From NCBI RefSeq assembly GCF_035046485.1, contig NC_085137.1, positions 348,492,505 to 348,556,504 of the forward strand: DNA of 64,000 nt, written 5' to 3'. Both the position numbers and the translations under genes were made by a program. This document shows, in pieces, positions 1-9,257 of this stretch; position 1 is the first letter of the stretch; every line of letters begins with the position of its first letter. The notes under the pieces were generated by a model, which was not told where the DNA came from, did not search any database, and worked only from the letters and a program-made list of their open reading frames with translations. The stretch is from Aedes albopictus. Lineage: Eukaryota; Arthropoda; Insecta; Diptera; Culicidae.

Positions 1-111
1 AAAAATACATAAAGTTGAAAATTTGCATTTTTTCAATTGGGTACGTATTTTAATCTATTGAAGAGGTAGTTTAACCAAAGAACGGAATTTTATAACCTCT
101 GAAGATATTTA

Positions 112-360
112 AGGCCGGACGGGACGGTGGCTGAATCGTCCACCATTGCTCTGTTGTTAAAAAGATGCAAATCTCTACTTCTACTTCATATTTTCGACTA
201 GAAATTTGATCGTTCATTTGCTCACTTTCGATGCACAATCGATTAAAGTTTCAGCTACGTCAGTGCAGTAGAAATTGACATTTCCTTCTTCAAAATCGCG
301 AGGCAAATTGTTAGAAAGAGAGGAAAGATAGCAAAAATTACACGTCGTCCCGTGCGGCCT
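112..360. mobile_element. TA-flanked MITE
   Basis: The ends are inverted copies of AGGCCG(G/C)ACGGGACG, and a TA dinucleotide lies directly outside each end (110-111 and 361-362), as expected for a Tc1/mariner-type non-autonomous element. There is no coding capacity. The sequence at 1-109 is AT-rich with no gene that I recognise. Confidence 0.7.
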
Positions 361-607
361 TAAAACAGAGCGTCAAAGTTCGACCAAAAAGTAGGTGTTT
401 TAGGAATAGACCATATTCTAAATGTTGGAGGATTTTCTATCCAAAATAAGAATTTTAAAAGTCGGTATTGAGTGATATGTTATGGGTACATAATTGCTAG
501 TAATAATCATTATATTCCAGATTTTTCCCCGTACAATTTTTTTTCGCTACAAATTATTGAAACGTTGAAAAAATATAAAAAAAAATACAGTTTGTACAGA
601 TTGTTAT
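361..607. other. AT-rich intergenic stretch
   Basis: No gene, repeat unit or RNA is recognised here. Short open frames in this stretch run into the neighbouring inverted-repeat element and have no coding character. Confidence 0.4.
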
Positions 608-1310
608 TAGCCTGGTACACGGTTTATATGAGAAAATACAAAAAATGGAAAAACTCCAACTCCTGTATACTTTTTGGTTCCATTTTTGTCCCATATCAAC
701 TATGCAAAATTTTAGATCGATCGAAAAAACTAGCGTCCGCCATTCTTAGTTTTTCATATGATTTACTATGGGGAAAATTTAATATTCTTCGAAGAAAAAT
801 CGCTTGGGGTTACCCCTTGATCCATAAAAAGAAGTCGATGAATGATTTCTGTAGAAAACATCACGAGGAATCAGAACTCCGAAGACCGCAAAGTGATGCG
901 ACATTCGTGGAAAACGTTATTAAGCCTTACACGATCGATAAAATTGCGAGATTTTATTATTTATTGTTATTCCTTACGTGTTAAACGGCGTTGCCATGCT
1001 ATTTGGGTTTCAGTCAATAACTTTTTCCACATGCCTTATATCGCTTTGCGGTCTTCGGAGAGTTGGTTCCTCGTAAAATTTCCAACAGAAATCACTCATC
1101 GATTTATTTTTAGTATTTGAGGGGCAACCTGTGGCGGTTTCTCTTTGAAAAAGTGATTTTCCCCATAGTAAATCGTATGAAAACTTAAAATGACTGGCGC
1201 TAAAATATAATTTCTCCGATCGAGCTGAAATTATGCACAGTTGATATGGGGCCGAGATGGAACTCAAAAAGTGTACAGGAGTAAAATGTCTTTTTTTGTG
1301 TCCCACGCTA
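608..1310. mobile_element. Degenerate hAT-like MITE, about 0.7 kb
   Basis: The two halves are diverged inverted copies: left about 608-900, right about 1010-1310. The left end starts TAGCCTGGTACAC and the reverse complement of the right end starts TAGCGTGGGACAC, which fits hAT-type termini. The internal stretch around CGAAGACCGCAAAGTGAT recurs inverted near 1050. The length (703 bp) almost equals that of the better preserved element at 40013-40716. The flanking 8-mers no longer match, so this copy is older. ORFs inside are shadows of the inverted repeat. Confidence 0.6.
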
Positions 1311-1383
1311 ATGCATACCTACTGCGTTCTTTGAGACCGTGCGGTATGCGCTGACCACCCTAAGGCACATCAGCCTTTGGGTA

Positions 1384-1564
1384 CTCTCGAGTAGAGTCAG
1401 TCTAGTTAGAGTCTGGCGGACTGTCTCTTTCGATCGGAGCCAATCGAGCATGACGTCACGGTGTAGCATTTATCGGTGAGGACACTATGACGTCATGCTC
1501 GATTGGCTCCGGTCGAAAGTGACAGTCCACCAGACTCTAATTATAGGGACTCTACTCTCGAGTC
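1384..1564. repeat. Near-perfect hairpin with CRE-like sites
   Basis: A long inverted repeat with arms of about 75-80 bp. Each arm contains the run GGAGCCAATCGAGCATGACG or its complement, and each carries a TGACGTCA palindrome, the consensus CREB/ATF site. The loop is about 25-30 bp. It is probably a small foldback or MITE; no clear target-site duplication was identified. Confidence 0.6.
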
Positions 1565-1764
1565 GCTTCACGTTTCGATTGACCACTAGCGCATTCGACC
1601 ATGCAGCGGCGCCATACCGTTGTATGGAGACCGCTACTGTAGCGAGCAGCTTACGCTTACTGGAGACTATTGTGGCGCTGTCCATAAACTAGGTACTCAT
1701 TTTAGCCCATTTGAGACCCCCCCCCCCCTCGTAGAATTTGATCCATACAAAATTTGCGAAATTT

Positions 1765-2639
1765 TTATGGAGCGTAGACTTTGGCCAGAATACGCCGCCT
1801 TCCGAAGTACCGGGCCCAGGATGGACACCTGAGGTACCCCTTGTCGATCTTGTAGCTCTTCTCGCCTTCCTCGGTGTCATAGATTAGCACCCTATTCTGG
1901 AAGTAACTATCCATCAGTATCCGGCATAGGCTAACCGGGACTTCTGGGTGGTGTATGGCGCACTCGATGGCGGCCCAGCTGACGCTGTTCAACACTATCT
2001 TTACGTCCAGCGTGGCGACCGCGTAATAGCGGATTCCTATTCGCTTCTTTTGAAGCGTTATCTGTTTTGGTTACAGCCCTAATAGCGTCCATCATCGATC
2101 GACCCTTTCGGAAGCCGAACTAGTTATCCGAGAATCCAGAGTTGTAAATTTCCGCACTACAGTTTCGGCCGATTGCCGCAAAATTGCCTCCAGCCTGTTT
2201 TGGATGACACGTGCTTGCCGCCCGGTTGCTGCGATGCGAAAGAGGACGATCGTCGGCGGCGCGGTCTCTCCTGTCCGACCGACTCGAGTCTTCGTGTCGC
2301 TGACGACCGACGACGTGCGCGTCGCGACGTCGCGATGTCTGATGAAGCGCGAATATTGTTGTCGCGGTTGGGTCGCGGTGTTCGATGATGCGCGAATGCT
2401 GACGATTCGCATCTCTGCGCATAGGGTGCTAAACTGGTATGCCACAAGAGTCATCGGGTTTCTTGGTATAGACCATCAGTCTCGACAGAATGAACCGTTC
2501 CAACAGTTTTCCAGCTGTGTCCAGAAGGCAGATAGGTTGCCGACGGGTCGCAAGGTGGCTTCCCGGGTCTAGGCAGTAGGACCAATCTTTGCCTTTTCCA
2601 CCTCTCCGGAAATTCGCCTCTGTCTAGGTATATCTGCAT
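1765..2639 (-). mobile_element. R1-like LINE remnant, reverse transcriptase part
   Basis: Minus-strand translation gives broken pieces of a non-LTR reverse transcriptase: a finger region (2451-2639, EFPERWKRQRLVLLPRPGKP), then a degenerate FGFRKGRS motif (about 2090-2150), then the NSVSWAAIE and YFQNRVLIYDTEEGEKSY blocks (1765-1995). Frames change several times and the catalytic YADD block is missing, so it is dead. Between 2160 and 2440 the sequence is GC-rich and does not align with an RT in any frame I could follow. The order of blocks shows that the piece at 3895-4830 is its upstream continuation. R1 is my best clade guess; the I group cannot be excluded. Confidence 0.7.
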
Positions 2640-3886
2640 TAGACCGGCCCACATTTGTATGAGGCGAAAAAAAAGTTTTTAAAATTCACGGGGCACCCTC
2701 TAGAATCGTGCCTTTGGATGAGAAGAACAATCTGTGAAAGATTCAGCTCAATCGGTTGAAAACTGAGCTGGCGCAAAAGAGTTGAAGGTTTGTATGGGAT
2801 GTTCAGTCCAATTATTACTAGTTTAGAGAAAACTTTCCGTTTTACGGTAGAACGAAAAGCTACCGCAGCTGTCAGACTACTGATTTTCACTGAGGTATCA
2901 TCGATCTACCCTAGCGCGCCCAAGCGATGCCTTGGATAGCCTTGGATACGACGCCGATGATTATTGTTTGTTGTTGGTTTTCAGTTCAATTTACCTAGCA
3001 AGCATGCTTTGATTTGGCCTTCAGTTTCAATGATAGGATGATTTTCAAGCCTGCGGTAGTACTTTGACAGCTGCGGTAGGACTTTGACAGCTGCGGTAGA
3101 ACTCGGCGGCTACCGCAGAGTGGAAATTTTTCTAAAAATCCGCAATATATGGGAAATTGGATGACCTCCAGTCTCTCATACAGCACGCCGGTTTGGCGAG
3201 TACGATTTGACTCAGAATTGAAAGAACAGCAGTTGATACCCTAATGAACAACTTTGTAGAAGACCATATCATGATAAAACCTAATTTAGTTGCGGTTTTA
3301 GCCAACGAAACCAGGATTAGGACATCTTCCCCAGTTTACTCTCAGTTGTTAGATGCAGCACGTGTTTGCCGTTCGAAACTTCCTCACTACATCATAGGCG
3401 GCTATGTTGTCCTTTATTTTCATTGCTCACGCATGTGGGTGAGCATCGAGACAATGTAGAATTACATAGCTGCCTATGATGTAGCGCGCAAGCTACGGCC
3501 GACCAACACGTGCTGCATATAACAACCGAGAGTAAACGGGGGAAGATGTTCTCATCCTGGTTTTTTTGGCTAAAACCGCAACTAAATTAAGTTTTATCAT
3601 GATATGGTCTTCTACAAAGTTGTTCATTAGGGTATCAACTGCTATTCTTTCAATTATGAACCAAATCGAACTCGCCAAACCGGCTTGCTGTATGAGAGAC
3701 TGGAGGTCATCCAATTTCCCATATATTTGGACTGAACATCCCATACAAACCTTCAACTCATTTGCGCCAGCTCAGTTTTCAACTGATTGAGCTGAATCTT
3801 TCACAGATTGTTCTTCTTATCCAAAGACACGATTCTAGAGGGTGCCCCGTGGAATTTTTCGACATTTTTGCATTTGGGCCGGTCTA
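2640..3886. mobile_element. hAT-like MITE inserted into the R1-like LINE
   Basis: The terminal inverted repeat is TAGACCGGCCCA, followed by long inverted arms of about 500 bp. The arms meet around 3380-3480, where there is an inner palindrome ending in CATCATAGGCGGCTATG-like sequence. An 8-bp target-site duplication, ATCTGCAT, lies on both sides (2632-2639 and 3887-3894). Removing the element and one duplication restores the LINE reading frame context on the minus strand. It has no transposase of its own. Confidence 0.85.
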
Positions 3887-3894
3887 ATCTGCAT

Positions 3895-4830
3895 AGCCAT
3901 TCTGAACACGCTGCTAGCCACGATGGTCGTCTTGATGGCTACTGTCGGGATACCGCCAGGACCCGGAGCCTTTTCTAGCGACTTCGCTACATATTACGAT
4001 GAGTTCGTCATTTGTATCGTGGCGCGGGAACAAAGTGTCCACGATCTTCTGCAGCATCTCGGGGGATCGTTCTGGGGGTACTGTCGTGCCCTTCGTTTTG
4101 GCCATGACAATTCTGTAGGTATCACCCCAGGAGGGGGCCTGGCAGAGATCGAACCATCCCCGATGACGATTGACGACCATCGGCTGTGGCAGTCTTCCTC
4201 CTTATTCCACCCTGTCAGAGTTTAAAATTTTCCTTTTCAATGAATGAAACTCAACGTGAATTTTAAAAATTCTCAACTGAGGAATCAAAATAAAATTCAT
4301 TTTGGTGAATGAATTTTCTCACTTATTCAGTCATTTTTCTGTCACTGACAATTTGCACTGAGGAATATATCTGGACTGTAACTCCCGATTATACTTCCAA
4401 TCACCTCAAAACTTGCGTGTAGTAGTTCATTAGAATACTAATTATTATCTGCTCTATTTGTCCATTAAGTCGGATTATGCGTCTGTTAACAGAAATTGGA
4501 CATTTTAGGACGTGCGAAAACATATTCGTGACAGAGAATTGAATGAAAAAAGAAGCTGACAATGAATGCGGCCAAACACGAATGAAAAAATGAGAATGTC
4601 AATCTTCACTTTCAATCTTCGAATTTTTTATACTCTGCACCCTGTATTGAATCGCCAGATGGCCACTGTGCGTGTGCCCATCGTCGACCCTCCAGTCCGA
4701 GCTAGGGTTTAGACCCAGGCTCCAGAAGGTCACATCAATGATGGACTCTACATCGTTCCTGCTGTAGGTTCTTTTGTCGCTTACGTTCGCGACATCCACT
4801 TTCAGTCTAGCCATAGCTTCAAGTAGAGCG
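3895..4830 (-). mobile_element. R1-like LINE remnant, endonuclease end and linker
   Basis: Minus strand. The 4599-4814 part translates to a piece resembling the end of an APE-type endonuclease domain (YSRNDVESIIDVTFWS, then HTHSGHLAIQY). The 3914-4180 part resembles the linker upstream of the reverse transcriptase (WGDTYRIVMAKTKGT, then TNDELI). Together with 1765-2639 it is one eroded element. Bases 4220-4600 interrupt the homology with AT-rich sequence that I do not recognise. Confidence 0.65.
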
Positions 4831-5405
4831 CAGCCTTTAGATGCTAAGAAAATTTATAGAACTTTCTTCAACATTTCCATCAGAAGTTCCTTCGCGATTT
4901 TTTCCGGAGTTCCTTCGAAAAATACTCCCTGATAAACGTTCAGCAATCAATTCTCCACGAGTAAATTCGGAAAATCTTCAGGGCTTACTTTGGCAGCTCC
5001 TGTAAGAATCCCTTGAAGTTGAATCGGATTTTCCGGAAATTTATCCGGATAACACTCTTGCAGTTTTTGTTATGGTGTTCTTTTGGAAATTTCTTTCGGA
5101 TTACCAATAGGAATTTTAATTTGAAAGTCTGCAGAAGTTTTAACGGAAAATATTTCCAGAACTTCCTATGAAATTTTCTCTAGGATTTCTTAAGCAGTTT
5201 CTCCAGTAGTTTGTTTAGAAATTCCTCCAGAAAAAAATCCAAGAAGTTCCCTCAGCATTTCCTACAATAGTTCCCACGTAAATTCCTTAAGAATTTCTTC
5301 AAAAGTTCCTTCGGAAACTTCTTAAGAAGTACTCTTGTAAATTTATCCAGAAACTTCATATAGAACTTCTCCAAAAACATCTTCGGGAATTCTTCCATAA
5401 ATTAA
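4831..5405. repeat. Degenerate 12-bp satellite, block 1
   Basis: Loose tandem repeat built on a unit like TTCCTTCGGAAT or TTCCTCCAGAAA, with heavy substitution. The same unit recurs in blocks at 13620-14830, 19130-20758, 22158-22460, 22950-23520, 23810-24170 and 29420-29650. Open frames over it are an artefact of the repeat phase. Confidence 0.6.
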
Positions 5406-5714
5406 CCTTCACGTACCTGACACCCGACAACTTTTTTTTTAAATGCTGACATTTCGTCAATTTTCATTCGATTTTTTTGAAGTCACCCTTAATCGATCAT
5501 AAATTTGTGCAAGTTTATTATACTCAAGTGGCCATGCAATATCCTGAACCATTCGCGGGGATATTCCGAATTATGCTGGGGTCAGGGGGGTTGCCAAAAT
5601 GGTTGAAAGTGATTATTTCGTGTGTCGTTGTGTTTGAACTATAGATTTTCAGTGAAATTTTTGTTGCGAACAGTGAAACACAACTGCAATAACTAGATTT
5701 GAATAAGTTGATCC

Positions 5715-6015
5715 ACCCGGATCACCGTGACAGGTTCCACTGGGCCTCATTGGGGACACTTCTGGTTTTTAACCTATACATGCCGTGCCACATATCAATC
5801 TTCATAATTTCGAATGAATAAGTCAGAAACGATAGACTGAAGTCTGTATCAACTAATGTGGCCACACCAGAACATCTGGCACAGGTTCCGAGGGGGCGTC
5901 GTCGGGGACATTTTTGGCTTGCTACCAAAACATGCCGTGCGACGTATCAATCTTCATGATTTCGAGAGAATGGGGCAGAAAAGATAGACTGAAGTATGTA
6001 TCAACTGATCAACAA
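5715..6015 (+). repeat. Tandem duplication, two units of about 150 bp
   Basis: Two diverged direct copies (about 5725-5855 and 5877-6008). Each contains a CAGGTTCC start, GGGGACA, ACATGCCGTGC, ATCAATCTTCAT and GATAGACTGAAGT at the same spacing. The role is unknown. The bases between 5406 and 5715 hold nothing that I recognise. Confidence 0.6.
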
Positions 6016-6092
6016 AGTCTGCAATGCCCTTATAATTTCATAGTGTTTGAAACTGTCGTGCTGAAACAACCTGTTAAACTTTTTTTTATATA

Positions 6093-6758
6093 CCGTGGGG
6101 TGCCCTAATTTCGCGCGGGTCCAAATTTCGCTCACTGATAATATTTAGTGATCACAATCATGAAACTAATTGTTTAATTGTCCAAATTTCACTTAAGCTT
6201 CACTATCTAAAGTGAAATTTGGACAATTAAACAACTAGTTCTATGATTATGATCTCTAAATAGCTTGTGCTTCTTTTCCCCGAATGTCGTTTCCCCGAAC
6301 GCCGATTCCCCGAATACCGTTTCCCCGAATGGTACTTTTCCCCGAATGACCCATTTCCCCGAATCACACCCTTCTTTATTTTATAGGCGGTTCTTTCAAG
6401 TTTTATTGCTCCTCAGACCTGCTGAATGAAGAATGGTAATATGACTCCTTCTTTCAATTGCTGCTCGTTCTTTGTAGAACCAAATTGATACCAACGACCT
6501 GTCTAACTATGGTAGGATATCTTTTTGAATACCCTAATTGCCAGGACACGAACATGTGGTGGCTAGTGACCATTTCGAACAAGAATGTAATATATAGTCT
6601 TTTCGGGGAACTGACTTTCGGGGAAACGGGTAATTCGGGTAACCGGCGTTCGGGGAAACGACATTCGGGGAACCGGCATTCAGGGAAAAGTAGCACAATC
6701 CTCTAAATATTATCAGTGAGCAAAATTTGGACCCGCGCGAAATTAGGGCACCCCACGG
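6093..6758. mobile_element. TA-flanked MITE carrying TTCCCCGAA repeats
   Basis: The terminal inverted repeat starts CCGTGGGGTGCCCTAATTTC and extends about 58 bp, with TA on both sides. Inside are a second hairpin (about 6150-6255) and short arrays of an approximately 12-bp unit TTCCCCGAATGC (6276-6366), which reappear inverted (6600-6690). Confidence 0.8.
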
Positions 6759-6805
6759 TATTTTAAGAAGGTAGACCAAAAATCGTTCGAAGCTCTTGAG
6801 CGTTA

Positions 6806-7159
6806 AGGCGAAACTGGAAGCATTTCCTCATTTTTTTGGTTTTTGATTTTTTATTAAATAACGAAGCAATATTTTTAAAATCGGTTTTCGTGCACATGTT
6901 GAATATGGATCATGGTAGCTTCTGATTTTTTTTGAGGTGAAAAATGTTTTCCATTTATGCAGAAACCATTTTTTGTGGAATTTAGTTCAAAAATGGTTTC
7001 TGCAAAAACGAAAATCATTTTCCACCACAAAAAAAAAATCAGAAGATACTTTGATCCATACTCTATATGTGCACGAAAACCGATTTTGAAAATATTGCTT
7101 CGTTATTTAATAAAAAAAATCAAAAACTAAAAAGTGGGGAATTGCTTCCGGTTTCGCCT
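6806..7159. mobile_element. TA-flanked MITE, AGGCGAAAC family, copy 1
   Basis: Terminal inverted repeat AGGCGAAACTGGAAGCA with TA duplications at 6804-6805 and 7160-7161. Almost the whole 354 bp is a long inverted repeat. A second copy of nearly equal length is at 48337-48688. Confidence 0.85.
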
Positions 7160-7192
7160 TAAGTCATGAGAACACTTCTTAGCTGGAGAATA

Positions 7193-7576
7193 TTCGCCTT
7201 GACGGAACTCTTTGAGAGAATTGCACTGTGCGTGAAAACACTTTTTTTTAACATGGGAAAGGATAGGAGCTGCATTTTCAAATGCTTCTAAAATATTTTA
7301 GGGACTTCAGATTGAAGAAAGAGTTAATGTTTTGCAATATACTTTCAATTAGCTACACTATAACTGGTTTTAGACAAAAAGTTTTTAAATCACAATGTTA
7401 TGTCTATAATATAGCGTATCAAAATCTCATTCAATAACATTAAGAACGTTTTGCTTAAAAAAAATTCTATAAAGAATTAGAAGCATTTGAAAATGCAGCT
7501 CCTATCCTTTCCCATGTTAAAAAAATTTGTTTTCACGCACAGCGCAATTCTCTCAGAGAGCCTCCGTCAAGGCGAA
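7193..7576. mobile_element. TA-flanked MITE, TTCGCCTTGACGG family
   Basis: Inverted ends TTCGCCTTGACGGA and its complement, with TA at 7191-7192 and 7577-7578. The arms continue through AGGATAGGAGCTGCATTTTC. The middle is AT-rich and non-coding. Confidence 0.8.
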
Positions 7577-7726
7577 TAGTGTGTGGCGCAGACGTATGAA
7601 ACGCGATATACATCGACAATGATTTTTTATAAGGGCCTAACTGACTTGATCGATTTCTCTTCGTCGACTCTCTCTTTCGCTAAAAACTTGATCAAAACAA
7701 ACAAAAAATCATCATTCTTTTTGTTC

Positions 7727-7812
7727 CTATACTGCCGTGAATCGCATATCAGTCCCATCTTTGCTGGATTTCCTATGCAAATGGGACAAATATGCGATTC
7801 ACGGCAGTATAG
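7727..7812. repeat. Short perfect hairpin, mini-MITE
   Basis: CTATACTGCCGTGAATCGCA and its exact complement enclose about 45 bp. The size and TA-containing ends suggest a very small MITE. Confidence 0.6.
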
Positions 7813-7827
7813 CAACATGTAGGGAAG

Positions 7828-8035
7828 TGGAACCATCTCGGCAGGGGTCCTATTTTGGGCACTTTTCTGCTATAACTCAGCCAATTCTTAACCAATTGAC
7901 ACAATTTTTGGGACGCGATGAGATACGTATAGTATCTAGCAGTGTACAACATTTCAAGTCAATTGGTTTGGAATTGACTGAGTTATAGCGAAGAGTGCCC
8001 GAAATACCGGCCGCTGCCCAAGTGGTTCGCTACCC
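7828..8035. repeat. Imperfect inverted repeat
   Basis: Left arm around GGGCACTTTTCTGCTATAAC and right arm around GTTATAGCGAAGAGTGCCC, with inner arms matching CAATTGACA and GTCAATTG. Probably an old MITE. No target duplication was identified. Confidence 0.5.
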
Positions 8036-8272
8036 TTCTTCGCATTTCAACCAAAAAATCTTTGAAAAACTCAATACATATTCTGTGATAACACAAAAAG
8101 AGGATCGATGAAGTAAACTCGAAAATGTCAGTCAGGCCCAAATGAAAAATCAGTGTCGACATAATCGCAGCTGGAATAAACCTTCGCTGTACCCATCAGA
8201 GCATCAATGCGAAAAAGAATTGTGGGTGGTCATCGCTTTGAAAAAAATATATATTCAGGCAAAATTGAAAAA

Positions 8273-8278
8273 TTTAAT
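8273..8278 (-). terminator. Possible Nup188 poly(A) signal (ATTAAA)
   Basis: Read on the minus strand, ATTAAA lies about 50 nt after the Nup188 stop codon. No canonical AATAAA was found in the next 250 nt, so this variant is the best candidate. Confidence 0.35.
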
Positions 8279-8327
8279 CAACGTTTTCGCGGAAATCTTA
8301 CACATTGTCATATTTACGATCTTTACA

Positions 8328-9257
8328 CTAATTTTCACTCTGAGCTATCATGGAAAACAAATTCGACAACAGGTGTAGGTAATCCTCCTCGACTATCCTC
8401 ACGTACGACAATCCAGTGTACTTACAATCTTCCGGTTCATAGAAGATGGGTTCGTCTTCAGGACCCGCGTAGGCAAAGGTTTTACTGTTTTCCAAACCCT
8501 CGTCGAACATCACCCGTTTAACCGAGCCCGCATTGGGCGGTTTTAAAATGCCTCGCGGTGCCGCAGCTGCAGGAGTAGATGACGATGGTTTATGCACGGT
8601 TGGGTCCATCCGCGAGGAGTGAGCAATTGGACTCAACGGTGATGACGCCGCCTGCTGTAGATGCTGCTTCAGAACCACGTTCACTCGCATCGACTGGCTG
8701 CGGTCGGGTTTCTTCGGTACCACAGCAGGCGGAGTGGTTTTAGCGGCGTGAGTGTCATCGCCTGCTTCGTTTTCATCATCGTTGTAGATCGGCACAGATC
8801 CATACTTTTTACGTGTAAGGATTTCCTTCGAATCCTTCAGGATTCGTTTCTTGACGAAATCATGGAAAATGAGCAACTCTGTGCTGAGTTCGCGTTTGAT
8901 GAGTTGCTTTTCTCGCTGTGATAGATTGGTATCCTTCAGGGCAAGCAAACTTTGCGATGCGAGCAATGTGAGGACAAATTCTAAGCCGCTGATGCAAAGC
9001 TTGGAATCCAAATGCGTTAGCAGCTCGTTGGACAGGGCGATGGCATTCGTTGAAGTGAAACTCGAAACGGATGTCATCGAAAGCGACTTGGAGAATGGGG
9101 TACGAGGGCTTTGTCGCGTAGTGCCGTTACCGCCGGCAAGGGCCGATCTGTTGAGTCGAGCTAACGCTGCATTGGATAATGTGGCCGTGCCATCGACGTT
9201 GTCAGCTTCGCCAGCTGGCAGTTGGTTAAGCGGATTTTCTTGGAACGTGTAGTGTTG
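8328..9257 (-). CDS. Nup188: Nup188 exon 7 (C-terminal)
   Basis: Residues about 1602-1910, ending in TAG at 8328-8330. The acceptor is CCTTTCAG just before the CAACACTAC start, phase 0. It contains the helical block with SLLALKDTNLSQREKQLIKR, matching the conserved C-terminal region of the family. A Ser/Thr/Pro/Ala-rich linker follows, then an acidic tail. Confidence 0.9.
   Translation of the reverse strand, partial: QHYTFQENPLNQLPAGEADNVDGTATLSNAALARLNRSALAGGNGTTRQSPRTPFSKSLSMTSVSSFTSTNAIALSNELLTHLDSKLCISGLEFVLTLLASQSLLALKDTNLSQREKQLIKRELSTELLIFHDFVKKRILKDSKEILTRKKYGSVPIYNDDENEAGDDTHAAKTTPPAVVPKKPDRSQSMRVNVVLKQHLQQAASSPLSPIAHSSRMDPTVHKPSSSTPAAAAPRGILKPPNAGSVKRVMFDEGLENSKTFAYAGPEDEPIFYEPEDCKYTGLSYVRIVEEDYLHLLSNLFSMIAQSEN

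Noticed and set aside
472..1306. Opposed open frames of 92-170 codons
   Set aside because: Mirror images within an inverted-repeat MITE, with AT-driven composition.
2092..2454. 120-codon minus-strand ORF rich in Arg and Thr
   Set aside because: Only its last part matches a decayed reverse transcriptase; the rest is GC-rich sequence open in several frames.
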